From contig NZ_BMSX01000008.1 in assembly GCF_014649375.1 (NCBI RefSeq), positions 124,001 through 188,000 of the forward strand: DNA of 64,000 bases, written 5' to 3'. The notes below the pieces were generated by a model. The model was not told the DNA's origin, ran no database searches, and saw nothing but the letters and a program-made list of their open reading frames with translations. The position numbers and the translations under genes are program-made. This DNA comes from Streptomyces aurantiogriseus (lineage in GTDB: Bacteria > Actinomycetota > Actinomycetes > Streptomycetales > Streptomycetaceae). Positions 43,490-53,015 of this stretch are shown in pieces; positions within the stretch are counted from its first letter, which is position 1; each line of letters opens with the position of its first letter.

Positions 43490-45151
43490 ATGAACAACGC
43501 GACTGAGGTGTTCCAGCCACTGCAGGCGGACGATCCGCCCCAGGTGGCCGGTTACCGTCTCGCGGCCCGGCTCGGCGCGGGGGGCATGGGACGGGTCTAC
43601 CTGTCGCACACGCAGGGCGGCCGGCCGGTGGCGATCAAGGTGGTACGCCCGGAGCTGGCCGACGACCCGGACTTCCGGCGGCGGTTCGGCCGGGAGATCA
43701 AGGCGGCCCGGCGGGTCCGGGGCGCGTACACAGCCGAGCTGATCGACGCCGACGCGGACGGCGTGCCGCCCTGGCTGGCCACGCTGTACGTGCCCGGGCC
43801 CTCCCTGGCGGAGGCCGTCGCCCGGCGTGGACCGCTGCCGGTGCCGGCGGTGCTGTGGCTGATGGCGGGGGTGGCCGAGGCGCTGCAGGCCATCCATGGT
43901 GCGGGAATCGTGCACCGGGACCTGAAGCCGTCGAACGTGCTGCTGGCGGCCGACGGGCCGCGTGTGATCGACTTCGGCATCTCGCTGGCCTCCGACGTCA
44001 CCTCGCACACCGCCACGGGTGCCGCTGTCGGCACGCCCCAGTTCATGGCTCCCGAGCAGGCGACCGCGGGTGAGGTGACGACGGCGACCGACGTCTTCGC
44101 GCTCGGCCAGACAGCGGCGTTCGCGGCACTGGGCGAGCCGCTGTACGGGGGCGGCCCCTCGCACGGCGTCCTGTACCGAATCGTGCACTCGGAACCCGAC
44201 CTGTCCCAGCTGCCCGAGCAACTGCGCCCTCTGATCGCACGGTGCCTGGCCGCCGCTCCGGAGGAGCGGGCCACCCTGGCGGAGGTCGTCGAGTGGTGCC
44301 GGCAGCGGCTGGGCCCGGAGGCCGACGCGGGCGCCGGGCCGACCGTCTGGCGGGAGGTCGCGGGGCCGGAGGTGACGGTTCCGGCCCCGGCGCCCGATCC
44401 CACCCCGGTGCCCGATCCCACCCCGGTGCACACGCTGCCGTTGATCGCACCGCCGTATCCGTATCCGGCGGTCCAGGTCGACCGGCGGGCCCGTCGAAGA
44501 CGCGCCGCGTTGATCACGGCCGCCGCCGTGGCCGCGGGTGGGGTGCTGGTCGCCGGCCTGGCGTGGACGGTGTCGGAGGTGAGGGACCGGCTCCGCGACC
44601 GCGACCGGGACACCGCGGCATCCTCGACGCCCGGTCCGACAGCATCCGAACGGTCGTCGGCATCCGCGCCGACGGAGGGGTCCGCCCCGGCGGCGGGGTC
44701 CGCGGCGGCGGGGTCCGACGGTCAGCAGCCGGATGCGTCCCACCCCTCCGCAACCGAGTCCAGGACGCCACAAGCCGTGCCGTACGCCCAGCGAATGCTG
44801 GACGAGAAGAACTCACTGCGCATCGAGGACGGGGTCCTGCTCGACAACCGCAAGGGCGACATCCGCTTCGTCTGCGAGGAGATCGGCTGCGCGCTGGAGA
44901 GCGACACCAGCACGATCACCCAGCTGTTCGGCGTCACGGGAGCCACCTTCGACGAGTGTCGCCTCCTCGCGGGGGGCGCCACGGCCCGCCGCTTCCCGCT
45001 GGCCGCTGCGGCGGCGGGCAGCGAGTTCTGCGTCAAGCACCGCAACGGAGACATCGCGCTGCTCGTGGTCCAGCAGAAGTCGACCGCGTTGTGGGACTCC
45101 CCGGGGATCAGCTTCCTGACCGCGGACATGACGGTCTGGCGGGCGGCCTAG
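43490..45151 (+). CDS. transmembrane serine/threonine protein kinase
   Basis: Hanks-type kinase, 553 residues. Cytoplasmic kinase domain at about 15-280: GAGGMGRVYLS (P-loop), VAIKVVR (Lys), IVHRDLKPSNVLL (catalytic loop), VIDFGIS (DFG) and GTPQFMAPEQA. A proline-rich linker (VPAPAPDPTPVPDPTP) leads to one membrane helix (about 340-362, AALITAAAVAAGGVLVAGLA) and an external domain of ~120 residues, MLDEKNSLRIEDGVLLDNRK ... GDIALLVVQQKST, with paired cysteines (CEEIGC, and later C residues). No PASTA repeats, so the signal differs from PknB. Start ATG 43490. Confidence 0.9.
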   Translation: MNNATEVFQPLQADDPPQVAGYRLAARLGAGGMGRVYLSHTQGGRPVAIKVVRPELADDPDFRRRFGREIKAARRVRGAYTAELIDADADGVPPWLATLYVPGPSLAEAVARRGPLPVPAVLWLMAGVAEALQAIHGAGIVHRDLKPSNVLLAADGPRVIDFGISLASDVTSHTATGAAVGTPQFMAPEQATAGEVTTATDVFALGQTAAFAALGEPLYGGGPSHGVLYRIVHSEPDLSQLPEQLRPLIARCLAAAPEERATLAEVVEWCRQRLGPEADAGAGPTVWREVAGPEVTVPAPAPDPTPVPDPTPVHTLPLIAPPYPYPAVQVDRRARRRRAALITAAAVAAGGVLVAGLAWTVSEVRDRLRDRDRDTAASSTPGPTASERSSASAPTEGSAPAAGSAAAGSDGQQPDASHPSATESRTPQAVPYAQRMLDEKNSLRIEDGVLLDNRKGDIRFVCEEIGCALESDTSTITQLFGVTGATFDECRLLAGGATARRFPLAAAAAGSEFCVKHRNGDIALLVVQQKSTALWDSPGISFLTADMTVWRAA

Positions 45152-45193
45152 CCGACGATCCGGGGCTCGCGCGGGCTGAGCCCGCAGTGGGCC

Positions 45194-45220
45194 GGGCGGC
45201 ACCCGACGGGGGTGCCGCCC
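45194..45220. terminator. hairpin between kinase and Excalibur genes
   Basis: GGGCGGCACCC (45194-45204) and GGGTGCCGCCC (45210-45220), followed by TTTC; serves the convergent pair. Confidence 0.8.
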
Positions 45221-45233
45221 TTTCGGAGTGCCG

Positions 45234-45710
45234 CTACTCGCAGCCCGTGCCGTCCCCGTCCCGGTCGAGGTGGCGCCCGTAGCCGGGATCCCCGGCATGC
45301 ACGGGTGCCGCGCCGGCGGCTCGGGCCTCGCTGCAGTTTCCGTAGTACACGTCGGCGGAGTTGCCGGAATCGCCGGAACCGCTGTCGTCCTCCGCTGCGG
45401 CCGCCGCGGTGACCGTCTTCGTCACCTTCACGGTCTTCGTCGCCGTCGCCGTCACCGTGACCGCCGGTTCCGGAGCGGCCGTCGCCGTGGCCGTGGTGGT
45501 CACGGTGACCGTCGGCTGCGGCGATGCGGCCGACGGCTTGGCGGCCGTCGGCTTCGCGTCGGTGGTCGTGTTCTCGTCGCTGCTGCCTATGCCCACGCCC
45601 AGGAACAGGGCGAAGGCCAACGCGGGCAGGACGTAGCGCTTGCGCGCCCACTTGGGGGCCGGGCGCGGTGCGGGCGGGGTGGGATACGGGTGGGTGTACG
45701 GGTTGGTCAT
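45234..45710 (-). CDS. Excalibur calcium-binding domain protein
   Basis: 158 residues. Proline-rich cytoplasmic start, one membrane helix (YVLPALAFALFLGVGIG), a long Thr/Ala/Val stalk (TVTVTTTATATAAPEP), then an Excalibur domain: YYGNCSEARAAGAAPVHAG ... DRDGDGTGCE, with the DxDxDGxxCE calcium loop. Anchored outside the membrane; function in wall or calcium sensing is presumed. Converges on the kinase gene. Confidence 0.88.
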   Translation of the reverse strand: MTNPYTHPYPTPPAPRPAPKWARKRYVLPALAFALFLGVGIGSSDENTTTDAKPTAAKPSAASPQPTVTVTTTATATAAPEPAVTVTATATKTVKVTKTVTAAAAAEDDSGSGDSGNSADVYYGNCSEARAAGAAPVHAGDPGYGRHLDRDGDGTGCE

Positions 45711-45813
45711 GGTGTCCCCCCAGGGCTGTGGCTTGTGGGGGACGAGGGTATGGCCGGAAATCGATGCGTGGAGGAAGGATGGCTAATTTGTGATGATCAT
45801 GTGTTCGTTCCGG

Positions 45814-46281
45814 TCACCAGCCCTCCGCGCCCTCTCCCAGTCGTCGGTGCCACCAGGGGGCCGTCTGGTCCGCCCTCGGGTCCGGCAGGGTGCGGAGTCT
45901 GTAGCGGTGGTCCAGTCTTCTCAGGGTGCGGGACAGTTCCGCCCGGGCACTCGGGGGCAGGTGACGCACCGTCTCCTCCAGGACGTCCCGTGCCTCGCGG
46001 ACGTCGTCCAGGCCGCAGCCGGGGCAGGCGGGGCAGACCGCCGTGCGGGGGTAGAGGGTGCGTCGGCCGGGCGTCGCCAGGAACTCGCGGTAGCGGCGCA
46101 GGGCGCGTTGCGTGGCGCCGGGGGAGAGGTGGTAGGAGCCGGTCGAGTCGTGTTCCGCGCGGTGGATGGCCAGCGTGGTGCGGGTGGACAGGCCGGGGAT
46201 GCGTGGGGGAGGGGGCATCGCCCGTACGCGGGTGACAGGAGTCCGGAGGGCGCGCAGGGCGCCGGGGCCGTTACGCGGCAT
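45814..46281 (-). CDS. conserved hypothetical protein with a Cys cluster
   Basis: 155 residues, basic, no signal. A cysteine cluster CPACPGCGLDDVREARDVLE in the middle could hold zinc. A helix follows (LPPSARAELSRTLRRLDHRY) and the end is WWHRRLGEGAEGW. Codon use is normal for Streptomyces. Unrecognised family; the GTG/ATG choice is not certain. Confidence 0.6.
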   Translation of the reverse strand: MPRNGPGALRALRTPVTRVRAMPPPPRIPGLSTRTTLAIHRAEHDSTGSYHLSPGATQRALRRYREFLATPGRRTLYPRTAVCPACPGCGLDDVREARDVLEETVRHLPPSARAELSRTLRRLDHRYRLRTLPDPRADQTAPWWHRRLGEGAEGW

Positions 46282-46387
46282 CTGCCTTTCGGCAGGTGGT
46301 GAGCATCAGCATGGGGTCAGCATGCCAGGTGGGGGAGGGATGCGGGCGGCCCTTTGTCGAACCAGTGGGCCGCCCCGCCCCTGTTCG

Positions 46388-47326
46388 TCAGAGCTGTACC
46401 GCCACCCCCGTGAACGTCGTCTCCGGGGTCTGCGGGCTCGTGAAGCGGGCGTTGACCAGGTAGAGGCGGTTGCCGTAGCGGGCCGCCGTGGTCGGGACGT
46501 CGAAGTCGGGGGAGGTGATCGTGCGGGTCAGGGTGGCGGTGGTGGACGTGCGGTCCAGGTGCCAGACGGTGACCTTGTTCAGGCGGTTCTGTACGACGTA
46601 GAGGGTGCGGCCGATGCGGACCAGACCGTCGCCGTTGGTCACGTCGGTCGCGCCGGCCAGCGTGATCCTGGTGGCGTGGCCGGTCCTGAGGCTCACGTTG
46701 TACAACTGGCCCGCGTTGACGACGATCAGGCCGCGGCCGTCGGGGGTGGCGACGAGGCCGTTGGCGCTGTTCGTTCCGGCGGGCGCCTGCACCCACTCGC
46801 CGGTGAGGGGGAGGGCGCGGATGTCGCCGGTGCGGCCGCGCGGGACGCCGTAGAGGACGTCGTCGCGGGAGTCGGTGAACCAGGCCCGGTCCTGGTGCAG
46901 GACGACGTCGTTGATGAACGGGGCGGTGTTCTGCGTGAGCTGGTAGGTGGTGAGCAGCTTGCCCGAGCGGGAGTCGATGATCTTCGCGGTCCCGCCGGCG
47001 CCGCCGCAGACGTACAGCAGGCCGTCGTCGTCCAGCTTCAGGCCTATGGAGGCGAGGCCGGCGCCGCCCTCGTGGAGCACCTTGCCCTCACCGGTGCGCA
47101 GATCGGTGCGGTAGATGCCGCCGTTGGCGCGGGAGCCCATGTAGGCGTACGGCCTGCTGCCGATGGTGATGCCCTCGGGGAGCCAGCCGTCGGGGAGGGG
47201 GAAGACCGTGGGCCAGGTCGCCGTGCCGGACTGGGACCTGGCCTCGGCGGGGGCTGCCGTGGCGGCCAGGGTCAGGGCGGCCAGGGTGCCGCCGAGGACG
47301 GTTCGGCGGGACAGGTCGGGGGTCAT
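46388..47326 (-). CDS. Tat-exported beta-propeller (SMP-30/NHL-like) protein
   Basis: 312 residues. Twin-arginine signal SRRTVLGGTLAALTLAATAA, cleavage after AEA. The rest is repeated short blades (GKVLHEGGAGLASIGLKLDD, DGLLYVCGG, LVRIGRTLYVVQNRLNKVTV, RYGNRLYLVNARF) as in gluconolactonase/NHL propellers. Likely secreted and ligand- or polymer-binding; no catalytic set identified. ATG 47326 follows GGAGG; 47368 is an alternative without one. Confidence 0.82.
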   Translation of the reverse strand: MTPDLSRRTVLGGTLAALTLAATAAPAEARSQSGTATWPTVFPLPDGWLPEGITIGSRPYAYMGSRANGGIYRTDLRTGEGKVLHEGGAGLASIGLKLDDDGLLYVCGGAGGTAKIIDSRSGKLLTTYQLTQNTAPFINDVVLHQDRAWFTDSRDDVLYGVPRGRTGDIRALPLTGEWVQAPAGTNSANGLVATPDGRGLIVVNAGQLYNVSLRTGHATRITLAGATDVTNGDGLVRIGRTLYVVQNRLNKVTVWHLDRTSTTATLTRTITSPDFDVPTTAARYGNRLYLVNARFTSPQTPETTFTGVAVQL

Positions 47327-47525
47327 GTCGGTGCCTCCGGGGGTGGGGTCGGGCGGCGGGCTCGTCATGCTCGACTTGCTTCCATCTTGTACTTCGTTGG
47401 CGAGTAACGAGCCGCCGTCCGACCGTGTTCCTCCGTTTGCCTGTCAGGTTCCTTTCAATTCCGCTGTCGGATTCCTGTCGGTCCGGCCTCGCCCTCGGCG
47501 ACGGCCTCCCTCGGAGCCGGCCTTG

Positions 47526-48686
47526 CTACGCCCGGAACGGGCCCTTCACCTCGTACGTGATCCCGCCCGACGAGCTGCCCGACGTGCCGCGCTGGCTGGA
47601 GAAGTACAGGCGGGTGCCGTCGGGGGAGAACGCCGGGCCGGTGATCTCCGAGCCCGACTGGCCGTCGATGCGGAGGAAGGGGGCGATGACGTCGGTCGGG
47701 GTGATCACGCAGATCTCCATGTTGCCGCCGTCCTCCGCCACGAACAGGTCGCCGGAGGCGGAGCCGGTGATGTTGTCGACTCCGGTGAGGGGTGCCGTGC
47801 CGGAGGTGACCAGGGAGTCGTCGTACGCCAGCTCGTAGGTGTTGTTCGTCAGGTTGAGCTGCCAGACCCGGTTGTCACCCTTCGTCGTGAACCAGACCGT
47901 GTCGTCGGCGTAGTGGCAGCCCTCGCCGCCGTTGAAGGACTTCGAACCCGACACCTGGGTGCGGGTGGTGGTGGGGGAACCGTCCGGGTCGGGGACGTTT
48001 GCCCAGGTGAAGGAGCCGGAGGTGCCGGAGCCGGCGACCATGACCTGCAGGGTGCCGGAGGACAGGTCGCCCCAGGTCGTCGGCACGAAGCGGTAGAAGC
48101 GGCCGTTCGTCTCGTCCTCGGTCAGGTAGATCACCTTGCGCACCGGGTCGGCGGCCGCGGCCTCGTGCTTGAAGCGGCCCATCGCGTCCCGGCGGATCGC
48201 CGCCTTCGTGCCCCACGGGTCCGTCTCGTAGACGTAGCCGAGGGAGACCTCCTCGCAGGACAGCCAGGTGTTCCACGGGGTCTTGCCGCCCGCGCAGTTC
48301 TGGCGGGTGTTGGAGAGGATCCGGTACGCGCCGGTGATCGCGCCGGTCGAGGAGAACTTCACCGCGCTCGCGCCGCCGGACGGGTTGATCTCCGAGTTGG
48401 AGACGTAGATCCAGCCCGTGCCGTCGGCGTAACAGGCGCCGCCGTCGGGGGCGTTGTGCCAGGTGTACGACGTTCCGGAGACCGTCTGGCCGGAACGGGC
48501 GATCACGCGGCTGGTGAAACCGCTGGGGAGTCGGATGCCGTTGGCGTCGGGTGCGCCGAGCGCCCCGTACGGGCTCGTGCCGGGCTGCGCCGGCGCGGCG
48601 TACGCGGCGCCGCGCCACAGGGTTCCGCCGAGCACGGCGGACGAGCCGCCGATGACGGCCGCACGCAGGAGGGTACGACGTTCCAC
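47526..48686 (-). CDS. PhoX-like (DUF839) secreted phosphatase
   Basis: 386 residues. Tat signal RRTLLRAAVIGGSSAVLGGT. The mature part matches the PhoX/DUF839 group: NAPDGGACYADGTGWIYVSN, PWNTWLSCEEVSLGYVYETD, YLTEDETNGRFYRFVP, FNGGEGCHYADDTVWFTTKG and DNITGSASGDLFVAEDGGNM. PhoX enzymes are Ca/Fe alkaline phosphatases; the PWNTWLSCEE and YLTEDE acidic residues are the expected metal ligands. No obvious PHO box seen upstream. Two propeller-type secreted genes lie back to back in the same direction. Confidence 0.85.
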   Translation of the reverse strand: MERRTLLRAAVIGGSSAVLGGTLWRGAAYAAPAQPGTSPYGALGAPDANGIRLPSGFTSRVIARSGQTVSGTSYTWHNAPDGGACYADGTGWIYVSNSEINPSGGASAVKFSSTGAITGAYRILSNTRQNCAGGKTPWNTWLSCEEVSLGYVYETDPWGTKAAIRRDAMGRFKHEAAAADPVRKVIYLTEDETNGRFYRFVPTTWGDLSSGTLQVMVAGSGTSGSFTWANVPDPDGSPTTTRTQVSGSKSFNGGEGCHYADDTVWFTTKGDNRVWQLNLTNNTYELAYDDSLVTSGTAPLTGVDNITGSASGDLFVAEDGGNMEICVITPTDVIAPFLRIDGQSGSEITGPAFSPDGTRLYFSSQRGTSGSSSGGITYEVKGPFRA

Positions 48687-48859
48687 TCTTGCTCCAGGGG
48701 TGCTGGACCGCCCCGCCGCCGGTCGGCGGCGGGGTGCGGGGGGTGCGGTCGGGAGGCTAGGAGCGCAGGGTGGCCGTATCGTGCACGCATAGTGACGGGG
48801 AAGTGCGGGCCAGGTGGCCAGGCGTCCTAGGGTGGAGACAGCAGCGGAGGGAGTACGCC

Positions 48860-49792
48860 ATGTCGTCGAGAGCGTCCGGCTGGAGCACGTACGACATCCC
48901 CGACCAGAGCGGTCGTACCGCCGTCGTCACCGGGGCCAACAGCGGTCTGGGGTACGTCATCGCGCGGGAGCTGGCCCGGAAGGGGGCGCGGGTCGTCCTC
49001 GCCTGCCGCAGTGAGGCTCGCGGGCGTGCCGCCGTCGAGCGGCTGGGCGGTGAAGTGCCGGGCTCCGACACCGAGTTGCGTCGACTGGACCTCGGGGACC
49101 TCGCCTCCGTGCGGGAGTTCGCGCTGTCGTACGAGCGGCTCGACCTCCTCGTCAACAACGCGGGCGTGATGGCGTTGCCGTACGGCACGACCGCCGACGG
49201 GTTCGAGACGCAGTTCGGGGTGAACCACCTCGGGCACTTCGCCCTCACGGGGCTGCTGCTGCCCGCGCTGCTCGCCGCGCCCGGTGCGCGCGTGGTGACC
49301 GTCTCCAGCATGGCCCACCTGCTCGGGAACATCGATCCCCGGGACCTCAACTGCGAGCGGGCATATCGTCGTTGGACCGCCTACGGCCGTTCCAAGACCG
49401 CCAACCTGCTCTTCACGCACGAACTCGCGCGGCGGCTGGCGGCGGCCGGGGCCGATGTGGCCGCGGTGGCCGCGCACCCGGGGTACGCGGCCACCAACCT
49501 GCAGACGGCCGGGCCGCGGGCCGAGGGGCGCCGGCGCGCCGAGCGGTTCATGGAGATCGGCAACCGCTTCTTCGCCCAGTCCGCCGAGGCCGGCGCGCTG
49601 CCCGTCCTGTACGCCGCGACCGCGCCGGACGTACCGCCGGACTCCTTCACCGGACCGTCCTTCGCGATGTGGCGCGGGGCGCCCGCCTCCTCGTGGCGGG
49701 CGCCCTGGACCCTCGACGACCGGGCCGGGGAACGGCTCTGGGCCGCCTCCGAGCAGTTGACCGGGGTGTCCTACGAGGCCCTCGGGTCCTGA
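48860..49792 (+). CDS. short-chain dehydrogenase/reductase
   Basis: Classical-to-extended SDR, 310 residues. Rossmann start RTAVVTGANSGLGYVIAREL (TGxxxGxG), NNAGVM, catalytic Ser in VTVSSMAHL, YGRSKTANLLF (Tyr and Lys as YxxxK-like) and AHPGYAATNLQ. Closest in feel to retinol-dehydrogenase/WW-oxidoreductase-type bacterial SDRs. Substrate unknown. ATG 48860 has GGAGGGAG upstream. Likely cytosolic. Confidence 0.92.
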   Translation: MSSRASGWSTYDIPDQSGRTAVVTGANSGLGYVIARELARKGARVVLACRSEARGRAAVERLGGEVPGSDTELRRLDLGDLASVREFALSYERLDLLVNNAGVMALPYGTTADGFETQFGVNHLGHFALTGLLLPALLAAPGARVVTVSSMAHLLGNIDPRDLNCERAYRRWTAYGRSKTANLLFTHELARRLAAAGADVAAVAAHPGYAATNLQTAGPRAEGRRRAERFMEIGNRFFAQSAEAGALPVLYAATAPDVPPDSFTGPSFAMWRGAPASSWRAPWTLDDRAGERLWAASEQLTGVSYEALGS

Positions 49793-49853
49793 CCGCTCGC
49801 AGGGCCCGTGTCGCGTGGGGGAGCGGGCGGTACGGGACCGCGTACCTACGCCG

Positions 49854-49882
49854 CGCGCCCGTCGGGGTGACCGACGGGCGCG
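49854..49882. terminator. hairpin after the SDR gene
   Basis: CGCGCCCGTCG (49854-49864), GGGTGAC loop, CGACGGGCGCG (49872-49882). Lies between the convergent SDR and SulP genes. Confidence 0.85.
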
Positions 49883-49963
49883 TGACCCACGAGGGCCTCA
49901 GGAAGTACCGGCCATGGGACGAACCGATCTTGAACCGTCTCGGCCTTCGGTGTCTCGGGTGTC

Positions 49964-52102
49964 TCAGCGCGAGGCGTATCCCTGGGTGTAACCGGGGGTG
50001 TACTCGCCCCCGTACCCCTGCGGATGGCCCGGGGCGTACTCCGCCGCGTACCTCTCCGCGAAGTCCTCCGGCATCGGTGTGGTGTCCAGGTAGAACCACT
50101 CGGCGGTGGGGCCGGGGCCGGCGGAGGGGGACGGGGTGGCCGGGCGGCGGGGCAGGGGCCTGGAGGACGGGCGGGGGCCGTCGGAGGCCGGTTCCGTGTC
50201 CCGGGGCGGCTGGTTCGCGTCCTGGGACGGCTGTTTCGCCGGGCCCGGCATCAGGAGTTCCACCCGCAGACCCTTGCCGCGTTGCTGGGCGGTGAACTCC
50301 TCCACCTGGCTGCGGCAGGCGTGGTCGAGGTGGGTCACGCCGGTGAGGTCGAGGCGGATGCGGGGCTTTCCGGCCTCGGCGGCGGCTTCCAGGGCCTCGA
50401 TGACCTGGGGCAGGCGCAGGAACGTGGCGTTCCCGGCCATGACCACCTTCGCGGTGTCGTCCTCGATGTGCTGCCGGATGACGGTCTGCGACATGCGCAC
50501 CGCGGCCAGCACGATGCCCGCCGCGAGGCCGATGAGGACGCCCTCCAGGAGGGCCGTCGCCACGATGACCAGCGTGGTGAGCGTCATGACCACGAACTCG
50601 CCCCGGTCCTGCCGCCACATCTTCGGGAACTCCTCGGGGGCGAAGAGCTTCCAGCCGCTGTGGATCAGTACGCCCGCGAGGACCGAGATGGGGATCAGGG
50701 CCAGCACCTGGGGGAGCAGCAGCGCGAAGGCCAGCAGCCACAGGCCGTGCAGGGTGCGGGAGAGCCGGGTCTTGGCGCCCGCCTGGACGTTCGCCGAGCT
50801 GCGGGCCACGACCGCCGTGATGGGCAGGGCGCCCAGCAGGCCGGCGACGGTGTTGCCGGCGCCCTGTGCGATGAGCTCGGGGTTGTAGCGGGTGCGCGGG
50901 CCGTCGTGCATACGGTCCACGGCGGCCGCGGTGAACAGGGACTCCGCGGAGGCGATCACGGTGAAGGTCAGGATCGCGGTGATGACCCCGGCGTCCGCCA
51001 GGCCCGCGAACTGTTCCGGGCCCGGTACGTCGACGGAGGCGAGCAGGTTGCCCACCTGGAGGGTCTTCACCTCCACGCCGGGCAGCGCGGCGACCGCGAT
51101 GCCGATGCCCACGGCGACCAGGGCCGCCGGGACCTTCTTGATCGGGCCGGGCACCTTCTTCCACAGGAAGCTCAGGACGACCGTGACGATGCCGAGGCCC
51201 GCCGCGATCAGCGTCTGCGGGTTGCTGAACGTGTCCGCGAGCAGGCCGGGGATGCCGGCCATGTTCTCGATCGGGGTGCCGGGGGCCTTCGCGTCCATCG
51301 CCGGGTACGCCTGGCTGAACATCAGCGGCAGGCCGATGCCGGCGAGCATGCCCTGGACGACGGCCAGGGAGATCGCCTGGAAGAACCGGCCCAGCTTCAC
51401 CAGGCCGAGGACGATCTGGAGGAGGCCGGAGAAGAGCACGATCACGCCGAGCATGGCCACGCCGTGCTCCAGTACTGTCTCCGCGACCAGCGCGGCGAGA
51501 CCGGCGGCGGGGCCGCTGACCTGGAGGGTGCTGCCGCGGGCCGCGCCCACCACCAGGCCGCCGATGACGCCCGAGATGATGCCCAGTTCGGCGGGGACGC
51601 CGGAGGCGACGGCCACGCCGATGCACAGGGGGAGTGCGACCAGGAAGACGACGAGGGACGCGGTGATCTCGGTGGCCAGGTCGCCCTTCGGGGCCTTCGA
51701 GCCCTCCGGGCCCTGACCGGCCTTGGGAATCTTCGGAAGCCTCGGGATCCTCGGAACCCTCGGGGTCGTCGAGGTGGGGGCTTCCGCGGCGGGGGGCCGT
51801 GTGGTGGGGGACTGCGCGGTGTCGAACTCCGGTGCGAGGAAGTCCGGTGCGCGGAAGTCCGGTGCGGGGAAGCCCGAGGTGGCGAAGTCCGAGGTGGCGT
51901 AGTCCGAGGCGGCGAAGTCCGAGGCGGCGAAGTCGGACGCGGGGTAGTCGGACGCGGGGTGGCGCTGCGCGGCCGTGGGGGCCTGCGGGGGCCGGGGCGG
52001 GAACGGTATCCCGCCGGCCTCCCGGAAGGTGGGTCCGGACGCCTGTGTTCCCGGTGCCGCGCCGCCCCGGCCCCGGGCGTGCCGGGCGTGTGCGCCGCTC
52101 AT
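49964..52102 (-). CDS. SulP-family anion transporter with STAS domain
   Basis: Membrane transporter, 712 residues. Unusual N-terminus: a Ser/Asp/Phe/Pro-rich array (ASDYPASDFAASDFAASDYA, residues about 45-95), cytoplasmic and probably disordered. SulP core of ~12 helices from about 150 (EITASLVVFLVALPLCIGVA, VSGPAAGLAALV), then a STAS domain (IRLDLTGVTHLDHACRSQVE) and a proline/tyrosine-rich tail (YAPGHPQGYGGEYTPGYTQG). ATG overlaps the carbonic anhydrase stop (ATGA). Pairing with carbonic anhydrase argues for bicarbonate transport (BicA-like), though sulfate is possible. Confidence 0.92.
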   Translation of the reverse strand: MSGAHARHARGRGGAAPGTQASGPTFREAGGIPFPPRPPQAPTAAQRHPASDYPASDFAASDFAASDYATSDFATSGFPAPDFRAPDFLAPEFDTAQSPTTRPPAAEAPTSTTPRVPRIPRLPKIPKAGQGPEGSKAPKGDLATEITASLVVFLVALPLCIGVAVASGVPAELGIISGVIGGLVVGAARGSTLQVSGPAAGLAALVAETVLEHGVAMLGVIVLFSGLLQIVLGLVKLGRFFQAISLAVVQGMLAGIGLPLMFSQAYPAMDAKAPGTPIENMAGIPGLLADTFSNPQTLIAAGLGIVTVVLSFLWKKVPGPIKKVPAALVAVGIGIAVAALPGVEVKTLQVGNLLASVDVPGPEQFAGLADAGVITAILTFTVIASAESLFTAAAVDRMHDGPRTRYNPELIAQGAGNTVAGLLGALPITAVVARSSANVQAGAKTRLSRTLHGLWLLAFALLLPQVLALIPISVLAGVLIHSGWKLFAPEEFPKMWRQDRGEFVVMTLTTLVIVATALLEGVLIGLAAGIVLAAVRMSQTVIRQHIEDDTAKVVMAGNATFLRLPQVIEALEAAAEAGKPRIRLDLTGVTHLDHACRSQVEEFTAQQRGKGLRVELLMPGPAKQPSQDANQPPRDTEPASDGPRPSSRPLPRRPATPSPSAGPGPTAEWFYLDTTPMPEDFAERYAAEYAPGHPQGYGGEYTPGYTQGYASR

Positions 52103-52704
52103 GCCGCGTGCACCCGGAAGTGGCCGTCCTCGTCCAGCTCGTGCACCTGGCCGGTGTCCACCTCGTAGTACCAGCCGTGCAGCCGGAGCCGTCCCTCGTC
52201 GAGCCGGCGCCGTGCCGCCGGGTAGTTCCGCAGTACGGCGAGCTGGTTGACGACGTTCAGCTGGGCGATGTCCGGCAGGCGCGGGTCCTCGATCACGCCG
52301 TCGAGGACGGGGGCCAGCCTCGGGCGGGCCAGTTGCAGCCAGGCGTCCACGCCGGGCAGGCCGGACAGGTCGTCGCCGGACTTGAGGGCGCCCATCGCAC
52401 CGCAGTGGGAGTGACCGCACACCACGATGTCCTGAACGCCGAGCACCTCCAGTGCGTACTCGATGGTGGCCGCCTCGCCCGAGGCGCCCTGCCGGCCGTG
52501 CGGCGGGACGATATTGCCCGCATTGCGCAGCTCGAATATCTCACCGGGCCGTGCGCCTGTGATCAGGGCGGGTATCACCCGTGAGTCCGAGCAGGTGATG
52601 AACAATGCCTCGGGATATTGGCCTTCGGCCAGCCTCCGGTATTCGCCGCTTTCGAAGTCCACCCGTCGCTTGAACGAGCGGGCGCGGTCCAGCAATGCCT
52701 TCAC
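52099..52704 (-). CDS. beta-class carbonic anhydrase
   Basis: Interconverts CO2 and bicarbonate; 201 residues, soluble. Zinc ligands Cys38 and, in the CSDSR motif, Asp40/Arg42 dyad; His98 and Cys101 in CGHSHCGAM. ELRNAGNIVPPHG is the usual dimer/active-site segment. Upstream gene of a coupled pair with the SulP transporter. Feeds or consumes the transported bicarbonate. Confidence 0.95.
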   Translation of the reverse strand: MKALLDRARSFKRRVDFESGEYRRLAEGQYPEALFITCSDSRVIPALITGARPGEIFELRNAGNIVPPHGRQGASGEAATIEYALEVLGVQDIVVCGHSHCGAMGALKSGDDLSGLPGVDAWLQLARPRLAPVLDGVIEDPRLPDIAQLNVVNQLAVLRNYPAARRRLDEGRLRLHGWYYEVDTGQVHELDEDGHFRVHAA

Positions 52705-52739
52705 GGTTCCTCCCGGTGGGGGTTTCCAGGCCGGATCAG

Positions 52740-52800
52740 GGCAGGCCAGGGCAGGGTTATTGCAGGTCAGATCAGGTCAGACCAAGTCAGACCCGGTCGG
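52740..52800. repeat. short direct repeats upstream of carbonic anhydrase
   Basis: GGTCAGATCA, GGTCAGACCA and AGTCAGACCCGGTC (about 52766-52800) repeat at 10-bp spacing, after GGGCAGGCCAGGGCAGGG. Phased 10-bp repeats may bind a regulator; equally they may be slippage. Confidence 0.5.
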
Positions 52801-53015
52801 CGGGGAGTTCCGACCAGGTGATCATCACCGTAAAGGGGCGTCCGCCAAGCGAAGGTTAGGGGAACACTAAACCGTCGACAGAAATGGGACAGTTTTCGTC
52901 CGGCGCTGAGCCGCTGATCACATTGACTGCGATCCGCGCGACGTTATTCGATCGCTCTTGTAGCGTGGCGGGTCCACGGACACGCGAATTCGGTTCACGG
53001 GAGAGACGGGAACGC

